DNA from: a virus
Strand: one strand, 5' to 3'
Virus record (IMG/VR): IMGVR_UViG_3300030430_002165
Span: 1-28,416 of that record
Length of the DNA stretch: 28,416 bases
This document shows positions 18,996 to 26,983 of this stretch, piece by piece. Under the pieces are notes generated by a model, which was not told the DNA's origin, did not search any database, and saw only the letters and a list, made by a program, of their open reading frames with translations. The translations under genes and the position numbers were made by a program. Position 1 is the first letter of the stretch. Each line of letters opens with the position of its first letter.

Positions 18996-19491
18996 AAAAT
19001 CTTTAGAATTAGTTCTTCACCATGAAGGTGGATATGTAAATCACCCTAAAGACCCTGGTGGTGAAACTAACTTAGGTGTAACCAAAAGAGTATGGGAAAA
19101 ATGGATCGGTAGAAAAGTCCAAGAGGGAGAGATGAAAAATTTAACACCAGAAGATGTTAAAGATTTGTATAAAAAAAGATATTGGGATAGAGCAAAATGT
19201 GATGATCTTCCTAGTGGTATAGATTTTTTTACTTTTACTTTTGCTGTTAACTCTGGTCCGTCACGTTCTGCTAAAACTTTACAATCAGTTATTGGTGCAA
19301 CAGTAGATGGTGGCATAGGTCCTAAAACTTTAGCACAATTAGCTAAACATGATGTAGAAACTGTGTTAAAAGATTTTCATTCTGAACGACAATCTTTTTA
19401 TGAAGGTCTTAGAACTTTTGAAACTTTTGGTAAAGGTTGGACAAGAAGAAATAATGAAGAACTTGACTCTGCTAGAGATTTATTAGCATAA
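18979..19491 (+). CDS. Endolysin, GH108-type N-acetylmuramidase
   Basis: A 170-residue enzyme that cleaves peptidoglycan at lysis. The N-terminal LVLHHEGGYVNHPKDPGGET (11-30) holds the family motif ExGGY with catalytic E16 and DPGG, followed by NLGVTKRVW. The C-terminal part, AVNSGPSRSAKTLQ, then DGGIGPKTLAQL, is the small peptidoglycan-binding module found fused in this family. Length is normal. No signal peptide, so export depends on the holin. ATG 18979 follows AGAGAGGAAAAGAA and lies inside the zinc-ribbon frame. Confidence 0.95.
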   Translation: MKKNFEKSLELVLHHEGGYVNHPKDPGGETNLGVTKRVWEKWIGRKVQEGEMKNLTPEDVKDLYKKRYWDRAKCDDLPSGIDFFTFTFAVNSGPSRSAKTLQSVIGATVDGGIGPKTLAQLAKHDVETVLKDFHSERQSFYEGLRTFETFGKGWTRRNNEELDSARDLLA

Positions 19492-19560
19492 TTTTATTTT
19501 ATGGCGATATTTAGTTTGTTATGCTAAATGTTGATATTATATGGTATTAGGAGTATATAT

Positions 19561-19755
19561 ATGGATGCTATATCATTAGCAGAATATTTATTAAAAGATA
19601 TTAGACAAAGAAAACAAGATTTTGCAGATTCTTTGGTTAGTGGATCATGCGATACGATTGAAACGTATCGGTTTACAGTAGGTCAAATACGAGGAATGAC
19701 TTATGTAGAAGATTTAATTGTTTCCTCGATGAAAGGCATAGAGTTAGATGAATAA
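19561..19755 (+). CDS. Small conserved helical protein
   Basis: A 64-residue protein, MDAISLAEYLLKDIRQRKQD..., two amphipathic helices with a middle ETYRFTVGQIRGMTYVEDLI segment. Proteins of this size and pattern (xLLKxIRxRxxDxxxSxxSG...Y..xVGxIxGLxYxED) are common in marine phage late operons next to head genes; function unknown. Start chosen at ATG 19561 because AGGAG lies 8 nt upstream; an in-frame ATG at 19528 has no RBS. It overlaps the GroES-like gene by 8 nt. Confidence 0.75.
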   Translation: MDAISLAEYLLKDIRQRKQDFADSLVSGSCDTIETYRFTVGQIRGMTYVEDLIVSSMKGIELDE

Positions 19756-20218
19756 AAAAATATTTGTTCCTCAAAAAAAAATTATAGGTGCAACAAGTCG
19801 TATTCCAAAAGCAGTTGAAAAGGCATTTCCAAAAGTAGAAGAGTCCAAAAATTCAGAAGACCCATCAAAATTTAAACCATCTGTTATAGAAAGATTACCT
19901 CAACCAGTTGGATATAGATTGTTAGTAATTCCTTATTACATGAAACAAACAACTAAAGGTGGAGTGTTCATACCAGATGCAACTAGAGATAAAGAGAGTT
20001 TTGCTACAGTTGCAGCTTATGTTGTTAAGGTAGGACCTGATGCTTATAAAGATTCGGAAAAGTTTCCAAGTGGACCTTGGTGTGTTGAGAAAAATTGGGT
20101 TCTTATGGGAAGATATGCTGGAAATCGTTTTAAAGTGGACGGATTAGAAGTTAGGCTAATAAATGATGATAATATCATAGCAACTATACTTGACCCATCA
20201 GATATTTCGTATGTATAA
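19748..20218 (+). CDS. GroES-like co-chaperonin
   Basis: A 156-residue protein. Residues 52-156 are a GroES fold: QPVGYRLLVIPYYMKQTTKG (52-71) and GGVFIPDATRDKES (71-84) correspond to the first strand and the mobile loop that docks on GroEL (GG-x-x-h-P signature), with later YVVKVGPDAY and VRLINDDNIIATI strands. An extension of about 50 residues precedes the domain, absent in bacterial GroES (about 97 aa). Known analogues are T4 gp31 and similar phage proteins, which adapt the host chaperonin to fold the capsid protein. The position just before scaffold and major capsid genes fits this. The Tyr/Trp-rich insertion around 108-120 may be the phage-specific dome. Confidence 0.88.
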   Translation: MNKKIFVPQKKIIGATSRIPKAVEKAFPKVEESKNSEDPSKFKPSVIERLPQPVGYRLLVIPYYMKQTTKGGVFIPDATRDKESFATVAAYVVKVGPDAYKDSEKFPSGPWCVEKNWVLMGRYAGNRFKVDGLEVRLINDDNIIATILDPSDISYV

Positions 20219-20238
20219 CATAAAAGAGGAAATTTAAT

Positions 20239-21177
20239 ATGTCAGTAGAACCACAAAAAGTAGAAGAAGTAACATCTGTCGAAATCGAGCAGGAAGAAGA
20301 TAAAACAAACGAAAATACAGTTATTGATGTTTCACCAGACAGTAAAACACAAACTGAAACTGTTGTAGAAGATAATTCAGACGAATTAGAAAATTACAGT
20401 GAAAATGTTAAGAAGCGTATAAATCAACTTACTGCTAAACGAAAACAAGCAATAGAAGAAGCTGATGCTGCTTATCAATATGCTCAACAAAAAGAACAAG
20501 AGAATGCTCAACTTAAAGAGAGATTAAGTCAACTTAATCAAGGATACAATAATGAGTATGAAAACAGAGTTAAAAGCCAAACAGCACAAGTAAAAGAAAT
20601 TTACAAAAAAGCTGTTGATGCTGGTGATTCTGAAAAAATGGCTGAAGCACAGAATCTTATGTCTAGATTAGCTGTTGAAGAGGAGAGATTAAGACTTCAA
20701 AAAGCACAACTAGAACAACAAAATCCACAACAGCCACAGGCTCAACAACCACAAACTCAACAAGTTCAACAGCCACAGGCTCAACAGGTTCAACAGCCAA
20801 CTCAACAACAAAGGCGTGATCCTAAATTAGAAAGTTGGTTAGAGAAGAATAATTGGTTTGGTTCAGACCAAATAATGACAAATGTTGCTAAAACAATACA
20901 TGAGCAAATAGTAAGAGATGAAGGTTTTGATCCTCTTACAGATGAATACTATCAAGAGATAGATAAAAGAATGAGAATTGAAATGCCTCACAAGTTTCAG
21001 GATAAACGTGCAAACGTCCAAGCCGTTACTCCTGCGTCTAATGGACGGAATGTAAAATCTGGACGGAAAAAATCTGTGCAACTAACGCCAGGACAAGTGG
21101 CATTCGCTAACAAAATGCGAATTCCTTTGGAGAGATACGCTCAAGAAGTAGCTAAATTAGAAAGTAAAAGGAGTTAA
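20239..21177 (+). CDS. Capsid scaffolding protein
   Basis: A 312-residue acidic then Gln-rich protein. N-terminus to about residue 50 is Glu/Thr/Val-rich and disordered; 50-165 is a long coiled coil (KKRINQLTAKRKQAIEEADA, then YAQQKEQENAQLKERL); 165-195 is a pure Gln/Pro/Ala tract (QQPQAQQPQ...); the C-terminal 90 residues are basic and globular (SGRKKSVQLTPGQVAFANKM), where scaffolds usually bind capsid protein. Its size, composition and place before the capsid genes make scaffold the best call. No protease motif. RBS AAGAGGAAATTTAAT. Confidence 0.8.
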   Translation: MSVEPQKVEEVTSVEIEQEEDKTNENTVIDVSPDSKTQTETVVEDNSDELENYSENVKKRINQLTAKRKQAIEEADAAYQYAQQKEQENAQLKERLSQLNQGYNNEYENRVKSQTAQVKEIYKKAVDAGDSEKMAEAQNLMSRLAVEEERLRLQKAQLEQQNPQQPQAQQPQTQQVQQPQAQQVQQPTQQQRRDPKLESWLEKNNWFGSDQIMTNVAKTIHEQIVRDEGFDPLTDEYYQEIDKRMRIEMPHKFQDKRANVQAVTPASNGRNVKSGRKKSVQLTPGQVAFANKMRIPLERYAQEVAKLESKRS

Positions 21178-21179
21178 AC

Positions 21180-21641
21180 ATGGCTGAAAGAATAAACCGA
21201 GAAGCAGTAACTCGTGAAAAAACTGAAAGAGTAGCCGAATGGAAAGCTCCGACTACATTAGAAGCTCCAGAAGCTCCTATTGGTTATAAACATCGTTGGA
21301 TTCGTGAAAGTGTTATGGACTTTGATGATCGTAACAATATTCACAAAAAACGGAGAGAAGGATATGAATTGGTTCGTGCCGAAGAATATCCAGACTTTGA
21401 TGCTCCTGTTATTGATGAAGGTAAAAACGCTGGTTGTATAGGCGTTGGTGGCTTATTATTAGCTAGAATACCAGAGGAAATAGCAGATCAAAGGAATACC
21501 TATTATAGCCGTAAGGCACAAAATCAAATGGATGCAGTTGATAATGATTGGATGAAAGAAAATAATCCAGCCATGCCTAAACTAAATCCACAACGAAAAT
21601 CTTCTGTGAGTTTTGGCTCGCGGAAATCTAACAAGGAGTAA
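21180..21641 (+). CDS. Conserved protein between scaffold and capsid
   Basis: A 153-residue protein starting MAERINREAVTREKTERVAEWK. Landmarks: IGYKHRWIRESVMDFDDRNNIHKKRREGYEL (here split: YKHRWIRESV and RRREGYELVRAEEYPDF-like region), GVGGLLLARIPEEIADQRNTYY-type segment near the middle, and a basic tail (QRKSSVSFGSRKS). The W-x-R and R-E-G-Y-E pattern recurs in marine phage genes at this site. RBS AAAAGGAGTTAAAC is strong. Likely a minor head or assembly protein by position; no domain assigned. Confidence 0.75.
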   Translation: MAERINREAVTREKTERVAEWKAPTTLEAPEAPIGYKHRWIRESVMDFDDRNNIHKKRREGYELVRAEEYPDFDAPVIDEGKNAGCIGVGGLLLARIPEEIADQRNTYYSRKAQNQMDAVDNDWMKENNPAMPKLNPQRKSSVSFGSRKSNKE

Positions 21642-21647
21642 TTTAAA

Positions 21648-22232
21648 ATGGCAAATAAAGATGCAGCCTTTGGTATGCGTCCTATTGGAAGAGTTGGTGG
21701 AACACCTTATACAGGTGGACAAAGCCGATATAGAATAGCAGCCAATTATGGAACTTCTATCTTTCAAGGTGATATGGTAGCACAAGTAACAGGTGGTGGT
21801 ATCGAACAACACGCAGATGGAGGAACTGTTCCAATAGTTGGTGTTTTCAATGGATGTCAATTTACCGATCCAACAACTGGAGAGCAAAAGTTTCAAAACT
21901 TTTATCCAGCAAGCACAAACGCCTCAGACATTATTGCTTTTGTAATTGATGACCCAATGGTTATTTTTGAAATACAAGCAGATGATACTTTTCCAGTTGC
22001 TGATTTATTTGGTAACTTTGATATTGTGTATACGTCATCTGGTAGTACAGTAACTGGTATTTCTGGTGCTGAACTAAATGTAACCGATGGTGGTACTGGT
22101 ACAACTTTACCATTGAAAGCAATAGACATATCCGAAGACCCAGAAAACTCTGATGTAGCTTCTGCAAATACAAATGTAAAAGTTGTTATTCAGAATCATA
22201 TTTTTGGTGTCAAGGGTGCTGGATTAGCATAA
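21648..22232 (+). CDS. Capsid decoration-type protein
   Basis: A 194-residue, beta-rich, Gly/Thr-rich protein, MANKDAAFGMRPIGRVGGTP..., with GTSIFQGDMVAQVTGGGIEQ and a PIVGVFNGCQFTD segment. The N-terminal DAAFGMRPxxxxGG signature is shared by proteins adjacent to capsid genes in many environmental phages, usually regarded as decoration or head-associated. RBS AAGGAGTAATTTAAA is strong, implying high expression. Only one Cys, no enzymatic motifs. Placement directly before the major capsid gene and after scaffold supports the call. Confidence 0.75.
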   Translation: MANKDAAFGMRPIGRVGGTPYTGGQSRYRIAANYGTSIFQGDMVAQVTGGGIEQHADGGTVPIVGVFNGCQFTDPTTGEQKFQNFYPASTNASDIIAFVIDDPMVIFEIQADDTFPVADLFGNFDIVYTSSGSTVTGISGAELNVTDGGTGTTLPLKAIDISEDPENSDVASANTNVKVVIQNHIFGVKGAGLA

Positions 22233-22244
22233 GGAGAATTAGAC

Positions 22245-23153
22245 ATGGCAATATCTAGAGCACAACTCGCTAAAGAACTAGAACCAGGTCTAAACGCCTT
22301 GTTCGGTATGGAGTATGATCGTTATGAGAACGAACACTCTGAAATTTATGATGCAGAAACTTCTGATCGTGCATTTGAAGAAGAAGTAATGTTATCAGGT
22401 TTTGGAAACGCACCAACTAAATCAGAGGGTGCTGGAGTATCATTTGATGTAGCAAACGAAGCGTTTACTGCAAGATATACTCACGAAACTGTTGCACTTG
22501 CTTTCGCTCTTACAGAGGAAGCAATAGAAGACAATCTTTACGATCGTCTTGGAGCAAGATACACAAAAGCTCTTGCTCGTTCAATGGCACACACCAAGCA
22601 GATTAAAGCTGCTGCTACATTAAACAATGCGTTTAATTCTAGTTTTACAGGTGGTGATGGTGTTGAGCTTTGTGCAACAAATCATCCATTATCTGGTGGT
22701 GGAACTTTTGCAAATGAACCATCAACAGCTGCTGATTTAAACGAAACATCTTTAGAAGATGCTTTAATTAGTATCTCTACATTTGTTGATGAACGTAACA
22801 TGATTGTAGCAATGAGAGGTATGAAGCTTATTGTACCACCTCAACTTCAGTTTATTGCTGATAGATTGCTAGAATCAACATTACGTCCAGGAACAGCAGA
22901 CAACGATGTTAATGCAATCAGAAATATGGGTATGTTACCAGAAGGGTATACTATCAATCACTTTTTAACAGATACAGATGCGTTTTTTATTAAAACAGAC
23001 GCACCTAATGGTTTTAAAATGTTTGAGCGTTCACCTCTAGCAACTTCTATGGAAGCTGACTTTGATACTGGAAACATGAGATTTAAAGCAAGAGAAAGAT
23101 ATTCTTTTGGTTTCTCTGACCCAAGATGTGTATTTGGTTCTCCTGGAGCTTAA
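22245..23153 (+). CDS. Major capsid protein
   Basis: A 302-residue protein starting MAISRAQLAKELEPGLNALF, with the HK97-type N-arm-like GMEYDRYENEHSEIYDAET region, an E-loop/P-domain-like stretch (VANEAFTARYTHETVALAF, then TEEAIEDNLYDRLGARYTKA), central ATNHPLSGGGTFANEPSTAA, and a C-terminal AMRGMKLIVPPQLQFIADRL then GNMRFKARERYSFGFSDPR. This layout is that of the capsid proteins of many marine phages (Mu gpT/HK97-like fold). Strong RBS AAGGAG and a terminator right after the stop suggest very high expression. No delta-domain protease maturation site is evident. Confidence 0.9.
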   Translation: MAISRAQLAKELEPGLNALFGMEYDRYENEHSEIYDAETSDRAFEEEVMLSGFGNAPTKSEGAGVSFDVANEAFTARYTHETVALAFALTEEAIEDNLYDRLGARYTKALARSMAHTKQIKAAATLNNAFNSSFTGGDGVELCATNHPLSGGGTFANEPSTAADLNETSLEDALISISTFVDERNMIVAMRGMKLIVPPQLQFIADRLLESTLRPGTADNDVNAIRNMGMLPEGYTINHFLTDTDAFFIKTDAPNGFKMFERSPLATSMEADFDTGNMRFKARERYSFGFSDPRCVFGSPGA

Positions 23154-23177
23154 AACATCAATATTTTACAATATTAT

Positions 23178-23210
23178 AGAGAGGCAATTTATTTGCCTCT
23201 TTATTTTTTT
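23178..23210 (+). terminator. Rho-independent terminator after major capsid gene
   Basis: Stem AGAGGCAA (23180-23187) with TTGCCTCT (23193-23200), 5-nt loop, then T-rich run TTATTTTTTT. It ends the capsid transcript or, if leaky, raises the molar ratio of upstream to downstream products. Confidence 0.85.
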
Positions 23211-23251
23211 TTAAAACTATATTAGAGTGTAATCGTGGACATGATTAACCT

Positions 23252-23276
23252 TGACAGTTACTTGATGTAACTGACA
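23252..23276 (+). promoter_or_regulatory. Inverted repeat in the leader of the next virion gene
   Basis: CAGTTAC (23255-23261) TTGAT GTAACTG (23267-23273) is a perfect 7-bp inverted repeat; with an A-A mismatch it extends to TGACAGTTAC/GTAACTGACA. TTGACA overlaps the left arm, but no -10 is at the right distance, so a promoter here is uncertain. Could be an operator or an mRNA-stability hairpin 23 nt before the ATG. Confidence 0.45.
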
Positions 23277-23298
23277 CAGCCTAGACAAGGAGATTAAC

Positions 23299-23937
23299 AT
23301 GGCTAATACAACATTTAAAGGTACAGTAAGATCTGAAGGTGGACTAAAAATCATATCCACAGATAGCACTTCAGGTGCAGAAACAGAAAATCTTGCTATA
23401 GACTCAAGTTCAAATATTCAATCAAAAGGTACGTTAATATCTGCTGGTACAAGAAAAATACAGACATTTGTAGGAACTCTTGCTGGAACTAATGCAGCGT
23501 CAACTGCTTATGCAGATGGTGATGTTCTTGTAGAGCTTGGCACGTTAGATACTACAGCACCTGCAAGTATAGTAACACCAACAAAATTCTTTATACACAG
23601 AGCTTTAGTAGGAATAACTACAGCAGCTGGTGAAACTTTAGTTGGTAGTTTACAGTTAAGTGCAACTTCTGGTACAGCGACTAATTCAGCTGTTTCTTCA
23701 GGAACAGAAATTGTTGGTGCTGGTGTAACTTCATTTAATGAACAGTTAAGTGCTACACAATCAATCACTGAAATAGATATTAATTTTAACGATAGTGCTG
23801 GAAACTATCATATATTTGTTCCTAACATAACTGCTGCGATTGCAAGCAAAAACTTATACGCAGCTGCCACAACCACTGTAAATGCTGATATAACGGCTGG
23901 TCGATTTACTGTCGAACTAGAATATTCAGTATTTTAA
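23299..23937 (+). CDS. Virion structural protein, beta-rich
   Basis: A 212-residue Thr/Ser/Ala/Gly-rich protein beginning MANTTFKGTVRSEGGLKIIS. The middle (SAGTRKIQTFVGTLAGTNAA, FFIHRALVGITTAAGETLV) and a C-terminal VNADITAGRFTVELEYSVF alternate as in beta-sandwich structural proteins. The start TFKGTVRSEGG and the ELEYSVF end are features I associate with head or tail-associated proteins downstream of capsid genes in marine phages. RBS ACAAGGAGATTAAC. Probably head-completion or decoration; exact position in the virion unknown. Confidence 0.75.
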   Translation: MANTTFKGTVRSEGGLKIISTDSTSGAETENLAIDSSSNIQSKGTLISAGTRKIQTFVGTLAGTNAASTAYADGDVLVELGTLDTTAPASIVTPTKFFIHRALVGITTAAGETLVGSLQLSATSGTATNSAVSSGTEIVGAGVTSFNEQLSATQSITEIDINFNDSAGNYHIFVPNITAAIASKNLYAAATTTVNADITAGRFTVELEYSVF

Positions 23938-23942
23938 TGATT

Positions 23943-23963
23943 GGGGGTTAAAGACCCCCTTTT
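23943..23963 (+). terminator. Weak terminator or attenuator hairpin
   Basis: GGGGGT-TAAAG-ACCCCC followed by only four Ts. GC-rich and stable for this genome. With a short T-run it likely terminates partially, between two virion genes. Confidence 0.6.
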
Positions 23964-23980
23964 AAATAGAGGAGAAAAAT

Positions 23981-24583
23981 ATGGCAGCATCAGACGTAAA
24001 AGCTTTATCAATAGCAGATACAAATGCATCTGACGATGATAGAATTGTTACAGCAGCAAGACCAAATACAACGGCTACATTAGCTAACACAACATTTGCA
24101 GGTGGTGGAGCTAGAAACATAATAGTAACTACAACAGGAACTGGTGATAACGGAAAAACAACCACAATTACTGGTACGGATGTTTTTGGTAATACTTTAA
24201 GTGAAACTATTACATCAACAGGATCAGCAGAGGCAGTTGCAGGAACAAAGTTATTTCTTACTGTTTCAGCAGTAGAGTGTTCAGCACAATATGCAGCAAA
24301 TATTAAAGTTGGTTCTGGAACATCATGTGCTCAAGCAGTTTTGGGTGGTGAAAGAGTAAGAATAAAAGGATTATCCATTGTTTCAGGTGGAACTGCAGGT
24401 TCTGTTTCATTTATAAATGGAACACCAGAAACTGGTACGACATTATTTTCAGCACGAACTATTGGTACTGAAAATGCTACTGTTGATAGGACAATACCAC
24501 AAAATGGTGTTTTATTTGAAAATGGTGCAACAGTAAGTTACACATTGGATGTCACTGATAATACTACAGTATTTTTTGGATAG
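23981..24583 (+). CDS. Virion structural protein, beta-rich
   Basis: A 200-residue Thr/Gly/Ala-rich protein, MAASDVKALSIADTNASDDD..., with repeated strand-like segments (NIIVTTTGTGDNGKTTTITG, VFGNTLSETITSTG, RVRIKGLSIVSGGTAGSVSF). The GNxLSExITxxGS block resembles proteins that accompany phage heads or tails. Two cysteines, in VECSAQY and TSCAQAV, could form a disulphide. No enzymatic motif. RBS AGAGGAGAAAAAT. Expression is likely set by the partial terminator upstream. Confidence 0.7.
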   Translation: MAASDVKALSIADTNASDDDRIVTAARPNTTATLANTTFAGGGARNIIVTTTGTGDNGKTTTITGTDVFGNTLSETITSTGSAEAVAGTKLFLTVSAVECSAQYAANIKVGSGTSCAQAVLGGERVRIKGLSIVSGGTAGSVSFINGTPETGTTLFSARTIGTENATVDRTIPQNGVLFENGATVSYTLDVTDNTTVFFG

Positions 24584-24592
24584 GATATTATT

Positions 24593-24874
24593 ATGGCTTC
24601 TAAAGGTAAGATGCCAAAAAGAAACAAAAAAAATTTCAGACCTACAAAAAAAGGTGCTGGAATGACGGCAGCTGGTGTTAAAGCCTATCGTAGACTAAAT
24701 CCTGGTTCAAAACTTAAAACTGCTGTTACAAAGAAAAAAAACTTAACAGAAAAAGAAAAAGCTAGAAGAAAATCTTTTTGTGCTAGATCTGCTGGTCAAA
24801 TGAAAAAGTTTCCTAAAGCTGCAAAAGATCCAAATAGTCGTTTACGTCAAGCCAGAAAAAGATGGAGATGTTAA
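24593..24874 (+). CDS. Small Lys/Arg-rich conserved phage protein
   Basis: A 93-residue very basic protein. It holds GAGMTAAGVKAYRRLNPGSK, then LKTAVT, a KARRKSFCARSAGQMKKF segment and ends in RKRWRC; the P-G-S-x-L-K-T-A-V plus RRKSFCAR plus terminal RRWxC pattern is a widespread small phage family, found mostly in marine viruses. Two Cys (one at the extreme C-terminus) and dense positive charge fit DNA contact or metal. First of three adjacent basic proteins. Function unknown. RBS AGGATATT. Confidence 0.85.
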   Translation: MASKGKMPKRNKKNFRPTKKGAGMTAAGVKAYRRLNPGSKLKTAVTKKKNLTEKEKARRKSFCARSAGQMKKFPKAAKDPNSRLRQARKRWRC

Positions 24875-25152
24875 TGGTTATATCTAGATCACAAATGTCA
24901 GAGCAAATAGAAAAGTCACCAAGTAAAAGGAAAACAAAAATGGATATGCCTAGAGGATTAACATATTTTAGAAAAGGTGGTAAAGCTTCAAAAAAGAGTA
25001 AAGGAAGTAAAATTTGTCCAGAAGGTAAGGCATGGGCGAAAAGAACTTTTGACACTTACCCATCTGCATATGCTAATTTAGCTGCATCAAAATATTGCAA
25101 AGACCCAAATTATGCTAAAAAAGCAAAAGGTGGCAGAAGAAAAGGTAGATAA
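24874..25152 (+). CDS. Small Lys-rich conserved phage protein
   Basis: A 92-residue basic protein. The core SKICPEGKAWAKRTFDTYPS then AYANLAASKYCKDPNYAKK is a strongly conserved block in small marine phage proteins, with two cysteines at ICPEG and YCKDP. Tail is Lys/Gly/Arg. ATG 24874 overlaps the preceding stop (TAATG), so it is coupled; an in-frame ATG at 24862 lies within the upstream gene. Role unknown; the aromatic AWAKRTF...YPSAYAN segment suggests a folded helical core rather than pure disorder. Confidence 0.85.
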   Translation: MVISRSQMSEQIEKSPSKRKTKMDMPRGLTYFRKGGKASKKSKGSKICPEGKAWAKRTFDTYPSAYANLAASKYCKDPNYAKKAKGGRRKGR

Positions 25153-25539
25153 ATGGGTGAATTAAAAGATTGGTTAAAACAAAACTGGGTTAGGATAGGT
25201 ACAGATGGTGAGATCAAAGGTCCTTGTGGCACTTCAAAAAATAAGAAAAACCCTGATAGATGTTTACCAAAAGCTAAAGCACAACGTCTTAGCAAAGCTG
25301 AACGAGCCAAAACAGCCAGAAAGAAAAAAAGAGAAGGTGCAAAAGGCAAAACAGTTGTCGCAAACACGAAAAAAGCGAAAGTAACAAATTTAGTTAATGG
25401 TGGTGAAGTTAAAGTTATGAATAAGCCAAAAAGAAAATTTAATGGAAAAACGAAGCCAAATCAAGCTGTTGCTAGAGGTTGTGGTGCAATCTTAGCAAAT
25501 AAAAGAAAAGTAACAAAAGGTGCTGTAACGCAATCATAA
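25153..25539 (+). CDS. Basic conserved phage protein
   Basis: A 128-residue basic protein starting right after the previous stop codon (TAA then ATG). N-terminus LKDWLKQNWVRIGTDGEIKG, then PCGTSKNKKNPDRCLPKAKA: W-V-R-I-x-x-D-G-x-I-x-G-P-C-G...RCLP is a recurring phage pattern with Cys at both ends. The remainder is Lys/Arg-rich; LVNGGEVKVMNKPKRKF and AVARGCGAILANKRK recall short tags at the ends of other virion proteins. Third of the basic trio. Function unknown; DNA or membrane binding inferred from charge. Confidence 0.8.
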   Translation: MGELKDWLKQNWVRIGTDGEIKGPCGTSKNKKNPDRCLPKAKAQRLSKAERAKTARKKKREGAKGKTVVANTKKAKVTNLVNGGEVKVMNKPKRKFNGKTKPNQAVARGCGAILANKRKVTKGAVTQS

Positions 25540-25548
25540 GGAAAAAAA

Positions 25549-26217
25549 ATGGCAGTTTCTGGATCTACAAATTTTGAATTAGACGTTGTTGAGTATATAG
25601 AAGAAGCTTTTGAACGCTGTGGTTTAGAAGTTAAAACTGGTTATGATTTAAAAACTGCTAAAAGGTCATTAAATCTTATGTTAGCTGAGTGGGCGAACAG
25701 AGGTTTAAATCAATGGACAATAGTTCAAAGAACTCAAGCACTTACAAAGTCTGATGGAGAATATAGTTTAGGAGCTGATGTTATTGATGTCTTATCTGTT
25801 TCTATTTTAAGAAGTGATATATATTATTCATTAGAAAGAATAAGTAGAGATACTTATCTTGCGATACCAAATAAAGCAACAACTGGTAGACCCACACAGT
25901 TTTTTTTAGACAGACAAATTACACCTAATTTAAAGATTTGGCCGCTACCAGAAAATAGCACAGATGTAATATATTATGATGCACTTACTCGAATAGATGA
26001 TGCAGATGATTATACTAATACACTAGACTTACCCTTTAGGTTTTATCCTTGTTTAGCTGCTGGACTGGCTTACTACATAGCAATTAAAAGAGCACCAGAT
26101 AGAATACAATTATTAAAATCTGTATATGAAGAAGAATTTCAAAGAGCAATAGCAGAGGATCGAGATAGAGCCTCAATAAATATTACACCAGAACTAAGGG
26201 ATTATCGAATTGTCTAA
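25549..26217 (+). CDS. Head-to-tail adaptor / tail-tube-like connector protein
   Basis: A 222-residue protein with the connector pattern: ELDVVEYIEEAFERCGLEVK and TAKRSLNLMLAEWANRGLNQ (helices near the N-terminus), TLDLPFRFYPCLAAGLAYYI (about 159-178) and a C-terminal YEEEFQRAIAEDRDRASINI. The W-A-N-R-G-x-N-x-W and PxRFYPCLAAGLAYY segments are typical of short-tailed phage connector proteins (T7 gp11 or P22 gp4-like). It would join the portal to the tail. RBS AAGGAAAAAAA. Start fixed by ATG 25549. Confidence 0.8.
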   Translation: MAVSGSTNFELDVVEYIEEAFERCGLEVKTGYDLKTAKRSLNLMLAEWANRGLNQWTIVQRTQALTKSDGEYSLGADVIDVLSVSILRSDIYYSLERISRDTYLAIPNKATTGRPTQFFLDRQITPNLKIWPLPENSTDVIYYDALTRIDDADDYTNTLDLPFRFYPCLAAGLAYYIAIKRAPDRIQLLKSVYEEEFQRAIAEDRDRASINITPELRDYRIV

Positions 26218-26983
26218 GTACGCATCAGGTAAATATGCATATGGAATATCAGATCGCTCTGGTTTTCGATATCGTTTGCGTGACATGAGGCAAGAATGGA
26301 ATGGTCTTTTAGTAGGAAAAGATGAGTTCGAAGAAAAGCATCCACAACTTTTTCCTATTCGAGTCAGACCAGATGGACAAGCACTTAGAAAAGCAAGACC
26401 AGAAATTACATTAAATCAAGAAAGAATTATACAATATGGTTTTAATCCAGTTGGCTTTTCTGATCCTTTAAATTTATTTGATACAAATAATTTAGTTGCA
26501 AATGGAAGTATTGGGAGTGTAACTATAGGTGGTGATGCATCAAGCACAGACACAGATACTGAAGCAGATAGTTCACCTACTGCTACATTAACTGGTTTTG
26601 GTGTTGCAGGTTCTATAGGTACAGCAACTGTATCAACTTCAGCTGTTAGTCTTGCAGCAACTTATACTGTTACTGTGCAATCGTACTATGGCTCTAATTA
26701 TTTTTATATAGATGGTGTAAGAGCACCAACTTTAAATTTATCAGAAGGTTCTATATATAGATTTGACCAATCTGATTCTTCAAATTCTGGTCATCCATTA
26801 CGTTTTTCAACGACATCTAATGGAACACATGGAGGTGGAAGTGAATACACTACTGGTGTTACAACTAATGGTACACCAGGTTCATCTGGAGCTTATACAC
26901 AGATAGAAGTAGCTTCTGGTGCACCTACATTATATTATTATTGCACTAATCATAGTGGTATGGGAGGGCAAATAAACACATGA
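26210..26983 (+). CDS. Virion protein with C-terminal cupredoxin-like domain
   Basis: A 257-residue protein in two parts. N-terminal residues 3-50 (YASGKYAYGISDRSGFRYRL, MRQEWNGLLVGKDEFEEKHP) are a conserved block of marine phage structural proteins. A disordered Ser/Thr/Gly spacer follows (95-150). The C-terminal 100 residues look like a blue-copper fold: H195 in SGHPLRFS, and CTNHSGM with C245, H248 and M251, the His/Cys/His/Met set of type 1 copper sites. The start is TTG 26210, with AAGGGATTATCGAA upstream and the conserved N-terminus starting immediately; it overlaps the preceding gene by 8 nt. Binding of copper is inferred. Role may be virion stability or receptor contact. Confidence 0.75.
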   Translation: MSKYASGKYAYGISDRSGFRYRLRDMRQEWNGLLVGKDEFEEKHPQLFPIRVRPDGQALRKARPEITLNQERIIQYGFNPVGFSDPLNLFDTNNLVANGSIGSVTIGGDASSTDTDTEADSSPTATLTGFGVAGSIGTATVSTSAVSLAATYTVTVQSYYGSNYFYIDGVRAPTLNLSEGSIYRFDQSDSSNSGHPLRFSTTSNGTHGGGSEYTTGVTTNGTPGSSGAYTQIEVASGAPTLYYYCTNHSGMGGQINT

